Shown piece by piece: positions 38,164-47,478 of a stretch of DNA of 64,000 bases. Source of the stretch: Ruegeria pomeroyi (GTDB lineage: Bacteria; Pseudomonadota; Alphaproteobacteria; Rhodobacterales; Rhodobacteraceae); the NCBI RefSeq assembly GCF_021405525.1, contig NZ_JAGQAG010000001.1, positions 3,224,001-3,288,000 on the forward strand, read 5' to 3'. The notes below the pieces were generated by a model. The model searched no databases. It was not told where the DNA came from and worked only from the letters and a program-made list of their open reading frames with translations. The translations under genes and the position numbers were made by a program. The number at the start of each line of letters is the position of its first letter. Position 1 is the first letter of the stretch.

Positions 38164-40697
38164 GCTGGATCACCAACCTGATCGGTATCCTTTTCATTGG
38201 CCATTCGCTGTTTGGCCCGACCAACCCGCAAATGCTGTCACAGGTGCTGGAGGGGCGCGATGTGCGGGTTTCGGCGCAGATCATCAACGGCGCGCCGCTG
38301 TCATATCAATGGGACAATGGCGCCACGGCCGAAGGTGTGAACGCGCGCGAGGTGCTGCCCGGTGGTGGCTATGATGTGGTGATCCTGACCGAGGGGATCC
38401 CGCTGGCCAACCAGATGCAGTATAATGACAGCATCGGCTCGGCCCGGCGCTATTACGATCTGGCACTGTCCGCCAATCCCGACACCCGGGTGTTCCTGCA
38501 AGAGACGTGGCACGATCTCCGTTCGGGCAGCGGTGTCGACATCCCCTATGACGAGGGCGACGACCTCCCCTGGCGCGAGCGGATCGAGGCGGACCTGCCC
38601 CGGTGGCAATCCATCGTCGACGGCGTCAACACCACCCGCCCCGAGGGTGCGCCACCGATGCAGCTGTTGCCCGCCGGACAGGCGATGCTGGCGCTGACCG
38701 ATGCCATAGCGGCCGGGACGGTGCCGGGGGTCGACCGCATCGCGCTACTCTTCTCCGACGATATCCACCCCAACGATCTGGGCTTCTATTTCCTGACCAT
38801 GGTGCAATATGCCGTCGTGACCGGGGAAAGCCCGGTGGGCCTGCCCCGGCGGCTTCAGGATCGCTGGGGCAAGGCCTATGCCACCCCCGATCCGGCGCTG
38901 GCGCAACGATTGCAGGAGGTGGCCTGGACCGTGGTGCAAGGGTTCGAGGCGCCCGAGCCGCCCGCGCCGCAACCGGTGGCAACCCCGGACGAGCCCACAA
39001 GCGAACCCGCCGCCGCCGAACAGGCGGGGGAGCCGGCCGAGCCACGACAGGGCTTTGTCCCGCCGCCCGCGCCCGAGGGGCCGGTGCCGGTGGCGATCGG
39101 ACTGGCCGGGGTCAACGACTGGTCGGTGCAGCAACCCTTTCTCGACGTGTTCAAGACCGCCCGCCCCTGGATCGGCCACCTGCCCCGGCAATGGGGCGGT
39201 GTCGATCATGCCCAGCTGCAAGAGGCTGGTTACCTTGACTCGAATGGCTGGGTGATGGCGATCCCGCCCGAGCTGGGCTCGGTCGGGACGCTGATCCTGA
39301 CCGACCTGCCCGAAGAGGTGGTCTCAACCGCCGGGCGCTATGTACTGCGCTTTGCCGGACAGGGCGTGGTCGAGGTGTCGGGCCGCGCCGAAAATGTGCG
39401 CTATGGCAAGAACAGCGTCAGTTTCGATTTCACCCCCGGCCCCGGATCGGTCGATATCCGCATCCAGCGCACCCATCGCGGCGGCGATTATGTGCGCGAC
39501 ATCTCGGTGGTGAAGGAGGAGCATCTGGACGCCCACCAGGCAGGTGGCCTGTTCAACCCGCTCTGGCTGGACCGGCTGATGGGCTTTCGCGCGCTGCGCT
39601 TCATGGACTGGATGCAGACCAACGACTCGCAGCAATCGGTTTGGGCCGACCGCCCCCGTCCCGAAGAGTTCACCTGGGCGATGAAGGGCGTACCGCTCGA
39701 GGTGATGATCGAGCTTTTGAACCGCACCGGCGCAGATGGCTGGTTCAACATGCCCCATCTGGCCGATGACGACTACATCCGCCGCTTTGCCGAGAGGGTG
39801 CGCGACGATCTGTGGATCGAACAGCGCGCCTATGTCGAATTGTCCAACGAGGTCTGGAACTGGCAATTCACCCAGGCGCAATGGGCCGAGGATCAGGCCC
39901 GCGCGCGCTGGAACAAGAAAGACCATTGGGTCAGCTACTATGCCGCCCGCGCAGTCGAGATGGCCGATATCTGGACAGATGTGTTCGGCGATCAGGCCGA
40001 GGCGCGGCTGATCCGGGTGATCTCGACCCAGACCGGCTGGCTGGGGCTGGAGGAAATGATCCTCGACGCCCCCATCTGGACCGCCGAGGAGCCGGGCCGC
40101 GCCCCCCCCGCCAGCCATTTCGACGCCTATGCGGTGACCGGCTATTTCGGCGGCACGCTGGGATGGGAGGACCGGCTGCCGCTGGTGCGGCAATGGCTGG
40201 CCGACAGCCGCGCCGCAGCCGAGACACAGGCCGACGCGCAGGGGCTGAGCGGTGCTGCGCGTGACGACTATGTCGCAAAGCACCGCTATGACCTGGCCAG
40301 CGCACTGGCCTGGGCCGAGCTGCGCGACGGTGCCGCCAGCGGCAAGGTCGAGGACACGCTGCTGGGCAATCTGAAAGAGTACCTGCCCTATCACGCCGAG
40401 GTCGCGCGCCGACACGGCCTAGACCTGATCATGTACGAGGGCGGCAGCCATGTGGTGGGTAGCGGGCCGCTGGTGGATGATGCCGAACTGACCGCGTTCC
40501 TGACACATTTCAATTACACGCACGAGATGGGTGAGCTTTATACCGACCTGATCCGGGGCTGGCACGCGTTGGGCGGCGGGCTGTTCACAGCCTATGCCGA
40601 TGTATACCGGCCCAACAAATGGGGCAGCTGGGGTCACCTGCGCCATCTCGACGACGACAACCCGCGCTGGGACGCGCTGGTGGAGTTTCTGAAGTGA
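38160..40697 (+). CDS. Two-domain protein: SGNH-hydrolase-like plus glycoside-hydrolase-like
   Basis: The 845-residue protein starts with an SGNH-like domain (1 to about 255; Ser16 in FIGHSLFG, Asp200-x-x-His203 in SDDIHPNDLG) paralogous to the preceding gene product. A Pro/Ala/Glu-rich linker (about 260-310) follows, then a beta-sandwich-like stretch (about 390-450) and a C-terminal region that looks like a TIM-barrel glycoside hydrolase, with Asn563-Glu564 in YVELSNEVWNW resembling the acid/base NE of clan GH-A. No signal peptide is evident at the chosen start, which overlaps the previous stop (ATGA). It may edit acyl groups and cleave glycan. I do not recognise the whole protein, so the functions are inferred from motifs. 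Confidence 0.6.
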   Translation: MSWITNLIGILFIGHSLFGPTNPQMLSQVLEGRDVRVSAQIINGAPLSYQWDNGATAEGVNAREVLPGGGYDVVILTEGIPLANQMQYNDSIGSARRYYDLALSANPDTRVFLQETWHDLRSGSGVDIPYDEGDDLPWRERIEADLPRWQSIVDGVNTTRPEGAPPMQLLPAGQAMLALTDAIAAGTVPGVDRIALLFSDDIHPNDLGFYFLTMVQYAVVTGESPVGLPRRLQDRWGKAYATPDPALAQRLQEVAWTVVQGFEAPEPPAPQPVATPDEPTSEPAAAEQAGEPAEPRQGFVPPPAPEGPVPVAIGLAGVNDWSVQQPFLDVFKTARPWIGHLPRQWGGVDHAQLQEAGYLDSNGWVMAIPPELGSVGTLILTDLPEEVVSTAGRYVLRFAGQGVVEVSGRAENVRYGKNSVSFDFTPGPGSVDIRIQRTHRGGDYVRDISVVKEEHLDAHQAGGLFNPLWLDRLMGFRALRFMDWMQTNDSQQSVWADRPRPEEFTWAMKGVPLEVMIELLNRTGADGWFNMPHLADDDYIRRFAERVRDDLWIEQRAYVELSNEVWNWQFTQAQWAEDQARARWNKKDHWVSYYAARAVEMADIWTDVFGDQAEARLIRVISTQTGWLGLEEMILDAPIWTAEEPGRAPPASHFDAYAVTGYFGGTLGWEDRLPLVRQWLADSRAAAETQADAQGLSGAARDDYVAKHRYDLASALAWAELRDGAASGKVEDTLLGNLKEYLPYHAEVARRHGLDLIMYEGGSHVVGSGPLVDDAELTAFLTHFNYTHEMGELYTDLIRGWHALGGGLFTAYADVYRPNKWGSWGHLRHLDDDNPRWDALVEFLK

Positions 40698-41539
40698 GCC
40701 GCTGGCTGAGCGTCATCCTCCCCGCCCATGACGAGGCAGCGTGGATTGGCGATTGCGCCCGCGCGCTCCTGGCCTCGGACCCGCTGCCCGCAGGCTGGCG
40801 GTGCGAAGTGCTGGTGGTGGCCAATGGCTGCACCGACGACACCGCCTCACGCGCGCGCGGCTTTGCGGATCAGGCGGCGGCGCGCGGCTGGGACTGGCAG
40901 GTGCTGGAACTGGCCGAGGGTGGCAAACTGGGCGCGCTCACGGCCGGGGATGCGGCAGTGCGAGGCGAATTGCGCGCCTATCTGGATGCGGACGTGCGTC
41001 TGGATGCTGCATTGCTGGCACAACTGGTCGCCGCGCTCGACACCGAGGCGCCCCGCTATGCAAGTGGCGCCCCCCGCGTCGCCCCGGCAAAGAGCCAGAT
41101 CACCCGTCTTTACGCGCGGTTCTGGCAACGCCTGCCCTTTGTCGCAACCGGCGTTCCCGGCTTCGGCCTGTTTGCGGTCAATGCCGCCGGGCGCGCGCGC
41201 TGGGGGAATTGGCCCGATATCATCTCTGACGACACCTTTGTACGGCTGAGTTTCACACCGCAAGAACGCCTGCGTGTGAAGGCTGGCTATGACTGGCCCA
41301 TGGTCGAGGGTTTTGCCAATCTCGTGCGTGTACGGCGACGGCAGGATGCAGGCGTGGCCGAGGTTGCGCGGCTCTATCCGCATCTGCCGCAGAACGATGG
41401 TACACCCGGTCTGGGCATGGGCGGCCTGATCCGGCACCTGCTGCGCGACCCGCTGGGTTTCGCCGTCTATGCAACTGTGGCGATCACGGTGCGGACGCCG
41501 CTTTACCGGCCCCAGTCCCGCTGGGACCGGGGCCGGTAA
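40694..41539 (+). CDS. Glycosyltransferase, GT2 family
   Basis: The 281-residue protein starts at GTG 40694, overlapping the previous stop (GTGA); the in-frame sequence upstream belongs to the shadow of that gene. The start LSVILPAHDEAAWIGDCARA, VLVVANGCTDDTASRAR, LRAYLDADVRLD (DxD) and SDDTFVRLSF are standard GT2 features. C-terminal hydrophobicity is limited. It ends just before a strong convergent terminator. Substrates are unknown. Confidence 0.86.
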   Translation: MSRWLSVILPAHDEAAWIGDCARALLASDPLPAGWRCEVLVVANGCTDDTASRARGFADQAAARGWDWQVLELAEGGKLGALTAGDAAVRGELRAYLDADVRLDAALLAQLVAALDTEAPRYASGAPRVAPAKSQITRLYARFWQRLPFVATGVPGFGLFAVNAAGRARWGNWPDIISDDTFVRLSFTPQERLRVKAGYDWPMVEGFANLVRVRRRQDAGVAEVARLYPHLPQNDGTPGLGMGGLIRHLLRDPLGFAVYATVAITVRTPLYRPQSRWDRGR

Positions 41540-41548
41540 GGCGGCGGG

Positions 41549-41579
41549 GCGCCAGAAAATTCGACGAATTTTCTGGCGC
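41549..41579. terminator. Perfect 15-bp hairpin terminator between convergent genes
   Basis: GCGCCAGAAAATTCG (41549-41563) pairs perfectly with CGAATTTTCTGGCGC (41565-41579) around a single central base. It separates convergent stops at 41539 (+) and 41579 (-). Confidence 0.75.
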
Positions 41580-42784
41580 TACCCCTCGGAACCCGCGACC
41601 AGATCAGCCAGTTTGCGAGCCTGGTCGTCGATTGCGTGCCGCTTCAAAACACGCATGCGCCCTGCCTCGCCCATCCCTCGCAACCGCGCCACCGGTGTTT
41701 CGGCCAGCACGGCCAGCGCCTCGGCCAGCGCGGCATCGTCACCGGCGGGCACCAGCCAGCCGGTCTCGCCCGTCAGCACCAGTTCCGGCGTGCCCGCCAC
41801 ATAGGTTGCCACCACCGGCCGCGCCAGCGCCATCGCCTCCATCACCACCATGGGCAGTCCCTCGGCAAAACTGGGCATCACCAGCGCATGTGCCCGCTCA
41901 AGCGCGGCGCGCACGCCGTCCTGATCCAGCCAGCCGGTCAGCGTGATGTTGCCCTCAAGCCCGGCATCGGCGATCGCCCTTTCCAGCGCCGGGCGCATCT
42001 CGCCATCGCCAACCAGGTCCAGATGTACCTGCGGATGCTCACGCACCAGACGCGCCATGGCCCGTACCAACACCATCTGCCCCTTTTGCTCGACAAAACG
42101 GCCGATCGAGACCAGGCGCAGCGGCCCCTCGGGCACCGGCTGCGGGTCGTCAAATGCGTCGGGCTCGATCCCGCAATGGACCACATGCAACCGGTCCCAG
42201 GTTTCGAACCCAGCCCAACGGCAGAGCTGGCTGCGTCCGAATTGGCTGACCCCAACGGCAAAGCGCGCGCGATCCAGCTTCTCCCCCAGGCTGAGCGCAA
42301 CCGGCGCGTCGAATTCTTCTGGCCCGTGCACGGTAAGGGAATATCCCGGCCCTCCCAGCGCATGGGCCAGCATGGCAACGGTAGCGGAATTGGTGCCAAA
42401 ATGGGCGTGGATATGACCGACCCCTTCCGCCTGGCAACGGTTCGCGACCTCGGCCGCCTCGGCCAGATAGATCAGATGGCGCGCCCAACCACTGGACGAG
42501 GCGCGCCCGCAGCGTAGCGCCAGTCGCAGCGCGGCAAGGCCACGCCCCGGCGCACGCAGGAACCGGCGCAACAGGGCGCCGCTTAGCCCCAACACGCCCC
42601 GGTCGAGCACATAACTCGTCTCTGCCGCCTCGGCCCTGTCACGCGCATCGACCAGCGGCGCCTCGGCCCGGCGCATCGCCAGCCGCACCACCTGATGCCT
42701 CTGCCGCTCGAGCGCCTGGATCTCGCGGCGAATGAAACTGTGCGAGGGTTGCGGATAGGTGTTCAGGACATAGGCGATGATCAC
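41579..42784 (-). CDS. Glycosyltransferase, GT4 family (colanic-acid type)
   Basis: The 401-residue GT-B enzyme begins IIAYVLNTYPQPSHSFIRRE, the start seen in WcaL/AmsK-like transferases. It contains HIHAHFGTNSATVAMLA, YSLTVHGPEEFDA, VSIGRFVEQKGQMVLV, ALVMPSFAEGLPMVVMEAMA (the GT4 E-x7-E motif) and RPVVATYVAGTPELV. Start codon is GTG at 42784. It is transcribed away from the flippase gene, sharing a 215-base divergent promoter region with it. It probably adds a sugar to the lipid-linked repeat unit. Confidence 0.88.
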   Translation of the reverse strand: MIIAYVLNTYPQPSHSFIRREIQALERQRHQVVRLAMRRAEAPLVDARDRAEAAETSYVLDRGVLGLSGALLRRFLRAPGRGLAALRLALRCGRASSSGWARHLIYLAEAAEVANRCQAEGVGHIHAHFGTNSATVAMLAHALGGPGYSLTVHGPEEFDAPVALSLGEKLDRARFAVGVSQFGRSQLCRWAGFETWDRLHVVHCGIEPDAFDDPQPVPEGPLRLVSIGRFVEQKGQMVLVRAMARLVREHPQVHLDLVGDGEMRPALERAIADAGLEGNITLTGWLDQDGVRAALERAHALVMPSFAEGLPMVVMEAMALARPVVATYVAGTPELVLTGETGWLVPAGDDAALAEALAVLAETPVARLRGMGEAGRMRVLKRHAIDDQARKLADLVAGSEG

Positions 42785-42999
42785 GAGGGCGGATATCCGG
42801 CTAAGGAAGATTGCCCCAGTCCTAGCCTGCAGCGGCTCTGCTGCCTAGCGTGGGTCCTCATCGAGTACCCGGCAAGCCGCCGCCTGTGGACCCAAGGCCA
42901 CAAGCATGGCCTGGCAAGGCGCGCTCTGATTGACCCAACCGGCGCCGGTCCCTAGCGTGACGAAAACCGGCCCAGACAGGCCGCCAGCAGAGATCCCAC

Positions 43000-44358
43000 A
43001 TGTCCCGCCTTCTCTCCGCCTTTCACGGTTCCGGCCTGATGGCCCGCGTCCTGCGCAGCGCCTCGTGGCTGATGGTGGGTTATGGCGGCAGTCAGGCGCT
43101 GAGACTGGCGGCAAACCTGCTGATGACCCGGCTTCTATACCCCGAGGCCTTTGGCCTGATGACGCTGGTCACGGTGGTGGTGGTCGGGCTCAATCTGTTT
43201 TCCGATGTGGGCATCGGCCCGGCCATCGCACAGAACCCGCGCGGCGACGACCCCGATTTCCTGAACACCGCCTGGACCATCCAGGTGGGGCGCGGCATCG
43301 GGCTGTTCGCGGTGGCCTGCCTGCTGGCCCTGCCGGTGTCGCGGATTTATGACGAGCCCGATCTGACCACCTATCTGCCGGTGGCGGCACTGGCGCTGCT
43401 GATCTCGGGCTTTTTCCCGACCCGGATCGAAACCGCGCACCGGCACCTGATTGTCGGGCGTCTCACCGTACTGGACCTGATCAGCCAGTTGATCGGCATC
43501 GGCGCGATGGCGGCGCTGGCGATCGCCACACGCTCGGTCATGGCGCTGGCGCTGGGGGGCGTGATCACGTCACTGGCCAAGCTGGTCCTGACCCATTTCC
43601 TGTTGCCGGGCGCCCCCAACCGGTTCCGCTGGGAGCCGGCGGCCCGGTCCGAGCTGATGCGGTTCGGAAAATGGATCTTCCTGTCCACCGCGCTGACCTT
43701 TGTGATCAGCCAGGGCGACCGGGCGATCCTGGGCCGCTACCTGACGATGGAGATGCTGGGCATCTACAATATCGGCTATTTTCTGGGCAGTTTCCCGATC
43801 ATGCTGGGGATGGCCGTGGTCGGTCGCATCATGTTGCCGGTCTATCGCGATCATCCCCCCGATGCCGATCCGGCCAACTGGCGCCGGCTGGCACGGTTGC
43901 GGGCAGGTGTGACGCTGGGGGTCGGGCTGCCGCTGGTGGCGGTGGCGCTGGCCGGGCCGCAACTGGTCGACCTTCTTTATGACCCGCGCTACCAGCTGGC
44001 GGGGCCGATGGTGACGCTGATTTCGCTGGCCTTCATCCCGCAACTGATCGTGGTGACATATGACATCGTCGCGCTGGCCAGGGGCGACAGCCTGTCCTAT
44101 TTCGCGTTGATGCTGGTGCGGGCGCTGATGCAGGTGGGCGCGATCCTGCTGGGGATCTGGGCCTTTGGCCTGCTGGGGGCGATCCTGTCGCTGGCGGCGG
44201 CGACACTCGCCACCTATCCCGCCGTGTTGTGGCTGACCGGCAAATACGGCGCCCGCGACCTGCGCCACGACATCATTGCGATTGTGCTGGGCGGGGTCGC
44301 AGCGGCCACCGTGATCCGGTTTCACTGGACCGAGATCGCGCCGCTGGCGGCGCTCTGA
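43000..44358 (+). CDS. Polysaccharide flippase, Wzx/MOP type
   Basis: The 452-residue membrane protein belongs to the polysaccharide-transport (Wzx) branch of the MOP superfamily. About twelve hydrophobic segments are visible, and the family's N-terminal pattern is clear: SWLMVGYGGSQALRLAANLL, TRLLYPEAFGLMTLV, FSDVGIGPAIAQ. The later GKWIFLSTALTFVISQGDRAILG and MEMLGIYNIGYFLG segments are also typical. It would flip undecaprenyl-linked repeat units to the periplasm for polymerisation. The ribosome-binding site before ATG 43000 is weak. Confidence 0.88.
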   Translation: MSRLLSAFHGSGLMARVLRSASWLMVGYGGSQALRLAANLLMTRLLYPEAFGLMTLVTVVVVGLNLFSDVGIGPAIAQNPRGDDPDFLNTAWTIQVGRGIGLFAVACLLALPVSRIYDEPDLTTYLPVAALALLISGFFPTRIETAHRHLIVGRLTVLDLISQLIGIGAMAALAIATRSVMALALGGVITSLAKLVLTHFLLPGAPNRFRWEPAARSELMRFGKWIFLSTALTFVISQGDRAILGRYLTMEMLGIYNIGYFLGSFPIMLGMAVVGRIMLPVYRDHPPDADPANWRRLARLRAGVTLGVGLPLVAVALAGPQLVDLLYDPRYQLAGPMVTLISLAFIPQLIVVTYDIVALARGDSLSYFALMLVRALMQVGAILLGIWAFGLLGAILSLAAATLATYPAVLWLTGKYGARDLRHDIIAIVLGGVAAATVIRFHWTEIAPLAAL

Positions 44359-44366
44359 GGCGATGC

Positions 44367-45650
44367 CTATTCTGCCGGGGTCTGACGGCGCCGGAACAGG
44401 GACATTACCCGAGACCAGAGCGAGGGTGCCCGTCTTTCAGTATCTAGATATGGCACCGTCACCACCGGACGAAAGCCCAGTTCACGCTCCAGCTGTGCAG
44501 CGCTGCGCAGGACCGGGTGGCGCATCTCCATCAGCACGGCCAGCGCAAAGGCGACGACGAAACTGGCGGCCGCGCCAAGAATGGCTTTTTTCTTGCGGCT
44601 TTCGGTGACGGGATAATCGGGGATCGCGGCCTCTTCGATCACGGTCAGGCGTTCAGCCTGACGTTCGGCCTCTATGAGAAAGCCCATCTCGGCCTCGCTG
44701 CGGCGGGTCGAGACCTGATTCAATTGGTCCTGCAACTGCTCCAGCCGGCGATCATAGGTGCCCAGCATGCGCTCGACCTCGGGGCTGGTCTCGATCTGGC
44801 TCTCCAACTCGCGCTTGCGGTTTTCCAGTAGGTCACGCTGCGCATCCAGGGTGGCCAGCTGTTCGCGATAATCCTTTTTCATCCGCTCGGCGGTTGCCGG
44901 GCGCTCGCTCTGCTCGGCCAGTTGAATCGCACGCTCGATCTCGATCCGCTCGCGCGCGATATCGAGCAGGCCGCCGTTGATGGTGGCAATCTCGTCGCGG
45001 CGGGAATCCAGTACGCCGGGTAGCGCAAGCTGGTTGTGGCTGCGGAAATCCTCGATCTCGTTTTCAAGCGCCTCGATATCGGACTCCAGCGCCGCCGCCT
45101 GCGCATCGAAGAAGGTCAGCGTGGCGCGGGCATTCTCGATACGGGTTCGTTTACTCAGCTCGACGGTACGCTGACCGAATTCATGCGCCACCTGCTGGGC
45201 CAGGAGCGCGGTCGGCATCCGGGCGGTGATCGTCAAGACCGAGATCGTACCATCATCGGAAAACCCCTCGCGTGCGGCGGCCACGCCCTCGATCCGCACG
45301 GCAGTACGCAACATGTCCACCTTGGCCTGCGGCCTGAGCGCGGGGATATCGGCATAGATACCATATTTCTCGATAATCTCGAGCATGGTACCGCGGGTGG
45401 TTAAGACCTGCTGAATGAGTTGCAGGCGCCGTGCCGAGGACCCCTCGACCGTACTGCGCGCCAATTCGTCGGAAACCACCGGGCGTGCAATCTGAATGAC
45501 CTCATATGCCTCGTATTCGTGCTTTTGCATCGATGCGAGAGCCACTGAAAGCACAGTCCCGATCACGATGACAGCCAGCATGAGCCGCGCCCGTCTGCGG
45601 ATCATGTCTAGAATGTCGTCCAAAGAATAGATCGGCCCCATGCCTGTCAC
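44367..45650 (-). CDS. Wzz/GumC-type chain-length determinant protein
   Basis: The 427-residue protein has the polysaccharide co-polymerase layout: an N-terminal Wzz segment with a membrane helix (about residues 22-40, ARLMLAVIVIGTVLSVALAS), a long periplasmic coiled coil (about 150-345, rich in Glu, Arg, Gln and Leu) and a second membrane helix near 375-395 (KKKAILGAAASFVVAFALA). It sets chain length and links polymerisation to export. GTG 45650 and ATG 45641 are both possible starts. It follows the kinase-like ATPase gene by 116 bases on the same strand, the usual Wzc-type pair encoded as two proteins. Confidence 0.87.
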   Translation of the reverse strand: MTGMGPIYSLDDILDMIRRRARLMLAVIVIGTVLSVALASMQKHEYEAYEVIQIARPVVSDELARSTVEGSSARRLQLIQQVLTTRGTMLEIIEKYGIYADIPALRPQAKVDMLRTAVRIEGVAAAREGFSDDGTISVLTITARMPTALLAQQVAHEFGQRTVELSKRTRIENARATLTFFDAQAAALESDIEALENEIEDFRSHNQLALPGVLDSRRDEIATINGGLLDIARERIEIERAIQLAEQSERPATAERMKKDYREQLATLDAQRDLLENRKRELESQIETSPEVERMLGTYDRRLEQLQDQLNQVSTRRSEAEMGFLIEAERQAERLTVIEEAAIPDYPVTESRKKKAILGAAASFVVAFALAVLMEMRHPVLRSAAQLERELGFRPVVTVPYLDTERRAPSLWSRVMSLFRRRQTPAE

Positions 45651-45766
45651 TCAACTCGCTGCTACGACCCATGCCTCTTCTTGCAAGGAAACAGACCATG
45701 TCATGCCGACGAAAATAAGGCCGTTCCGGGCAAAAACGAAGATCGGACTATCTAGTTTTTCACACC

Positions 45767-46684
45767 CTAGCCGCGCCCACGATTCAGGATCACGCCCAAG
45801 AGCGGTGTCGTCTCTCCGATCACCTGCTGGCAGCGCCGTACCTGGTCGGCGGTAGTCTGGGTGCCGTCGGCGACCAGCAACACCCCGTCCAGCCGAGGCA
45901 TAAACGCCGCCAGATCATCATAAGCAAGGATCGCCGGAAGATCGCAAATCATCAAGTCCGGGTTCAGATCGGTCTGGATAAGGTCCAGAACCTCGGCGCT
46001 GACCGGTGCTTGCAGTATTTCCGAGGCATCGCGCGCGACACCGGCCCCAAGACCGACGGCCAGCGTCCCGCTGCACCGCACCAAATGGTCGAGATAAGAG
46101 GCATCCCCACGCAACAAGGCGCGCATATCACCTTGCGCAGGCAAACCAAGAGCCTTGGCCAGGCCGGGATCACGCATGTTCATGTCTAGCAGCACGGTCC
46201 GGCTCTCAGGGACCCGCGCGATGCTCAGTGCCAGATTGACAGCGGTAAAGCTGGCGCCACAGCCCCGGGTCGGTGCCACAACACCGATCCGGTGCCAGCC
46301 GCGCGCCTTCAGTGTCTGCAAGAGACGGGTGCGCAGGACATCAAACGCCTTCGCAGCGGGGTCAGAACGATAAAGGTTTACCAGCGGCATCTGCGCAGAC
46401 TGAGGGCACCCAAGCCCAAGAGGTATGGTCTGCAACCGTTCCCACGGTTCTGGCAAAGTGGCTGGCAGAGGCCCGGCGATTTGCGGCGCCGGCAGTGGCA
46501 GCGCTTTCGTCGAAGCCGCCGGATCAACCGTTTTCGCGCGCCGCTTTGCCGCCTCGGCCCGAAGCGCGGCCTTGCGCCGGAACGGGCGATCTGCGGCTTC
46601 GCGTTTACCGATACCGGAGGTCTGGTCGTTCATCAAAGCAGCCGTTTCGGTTTCCGGAGCCAGGTCTCTATCATGATATGCCAT
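45767..46684 (-). CDS. CpsD/CapB-like tyrosine-kinase-type ATPase with altered Walker A
   Basis: The 305-residue cytoplasmic protein matches the ATPase partner of Wzz-type co-polymerases. It has a basic, unstructured N-terminus (about 1-110), the Walker A region VVAPTRGCGASFTAVNLALS, the Walker A' VLLDMNMRDPGLAKALGL and a Walker B-like LMICDLPAIL. The P-loop reads GCGAS, so the lysine that normally contacts ATP is replaced by alanine, and the C-terminus (GVILNRGRG) lacks the tyrosine cluster that BY-kinases autophosphorylate. It may therefore bind nucleotide poorly and act as a regulator or scaffold (inference). It lies between the sugar-transferase gene and wzz on the minus strand. Confidence 0.8.
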   Translation of the reverse strand: MAYHDRDLAPETETAALMNDQTSGIGKREAADRPFRRKAALRAEAAKRRAKTVDPAASTKALPLPAPQIAGPLPATLPEPWERLQTIPLGLGCPQSAQMPLVNLYRSDPAAKAFDVLRTRLLQTLKARGWHRIGVVAPTRGCGASFTAVNLALSIARVPESRTVLLDMNMRDPGLAKALGLPAQGDMRALLRGDASYLDHLVRCSGTLAVGLGAGVARDASEILQAPVSAEVLDLIQTDLNPDLMICDLPAILAYDDLAAFMPRLDGVLLVADGTQTTADQVRRCQQVIGETTPLLGVILNRGRG

Positions 46685-46719
46685 ATTTTGACACCTAACC
46701 TATGAATCAACAAATAAAC

Positions 46720-47478
46720 TCAACAGCCCGTCCGGCGAACCACCACCGATGTGGTCCGCAGCAGCAGCGAGAGATCTCCGATCAGACTGACAGTACGCGC
46801 ATAGTCTGCATCGACTTTTGACCGGTAGTCGAAACGAGAGTTGTTCCGTTCGGAGACCTGCCACAGGCCCGTGATCCCTGGCCGCAGCGCAAAATAACTC
46901 TCGGCGGGGCCGTAAAGCGGCAGCTGGTCGGGCATCATTGGACGCGGACCGACCAGGCTCATATCGCCCGTGAGCACGTTCCAAAGCTGGGGCAGTTCAT
47001 CCAGAGAGGTGCGCCGCAGGAAGTTTCCGACAGGAGTAATCCGCGGATCGTCCTTCAGCTTTTGCGTGGCGTCCCATTCGGCTCGCATTACCGGGTCCTC
47101 TGCCAGCATCTTTTCCAGCTGGGCATCGGCGTCCATAACCATCGTTCGCAACTTGAGAATGTAAAACAGCTTGCCGTCGCGCCCCAGCCTCGGCTGCCGA
47201 TAAAAGGCATCTCCGCCTTCAAGCCGGAGCGCCAACGCGCAAAAGGCGATGATTAGCAAAGAAACCGGAAGCGAAAGGACAATGAAGGCTACATCTAGGA
47301 ACCGCTTGCCAACGGCAGCGTAAATACCGTTTGCCGGAGAAACGTCACCCCCCAGCTTCTCCGGCGGCGCGATTGTATTTGCAGGCAACAACGCTGTTTC
47401 CAGCATGCCCTTTGCCTGATCGGCTTGGCCAGACGCCACTGGCACCGCCAGTGAAGCAGTATAGATGTAGTCCTTCAT
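46720..47478 (-). CDS. Initiating sugar-phosphate transferase (ExoY/WcaJ-type)
   Basis: The 252-residue protein belongs to the bacterial sugar transferase family that moves a sugar 1-phosphate from a nucleotide sugar to undecaprenyl phosphate, the first step of repeat-unit assembly. After a 45-residue polar N-terminus comes AAVGKRFLDVAFIVLSLPVSLLI (single re-entrant membrane helix), then RLGRDGKLFYILKLRTMV, TPVGNFLRRTSLDELPQLWNVL, MSLVGPRPMM and RPGITGLWQVS, all hallmark motifs. The ribosome-binding site is a run of G. It opens the minus-strand exoY-cpsD-wzz group. Confidence 0.92.
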   Translation of the reverse strand: MKDYIYTASLAVPVASGQADQAKGMLETALLPANTIAPPEKLGGDVSPANGIYAAVGKRFLDVAFIVLSLPVSLLIIAFCALALRLEGGDAFYRQPRLGRDGKLFYILKLRTMVMDADAQLEKMLAEDPVMRAEWDATQKLKDDPRITPVGNFLRRTSLDELPQLWNVLTGDMSLVGPRPMMPDQLPLYGPAESYFALRPGITGLWQVSERNNSRFDYRSKVDADYARTVSLIGDLSLLLRTTSVVVRRTGC

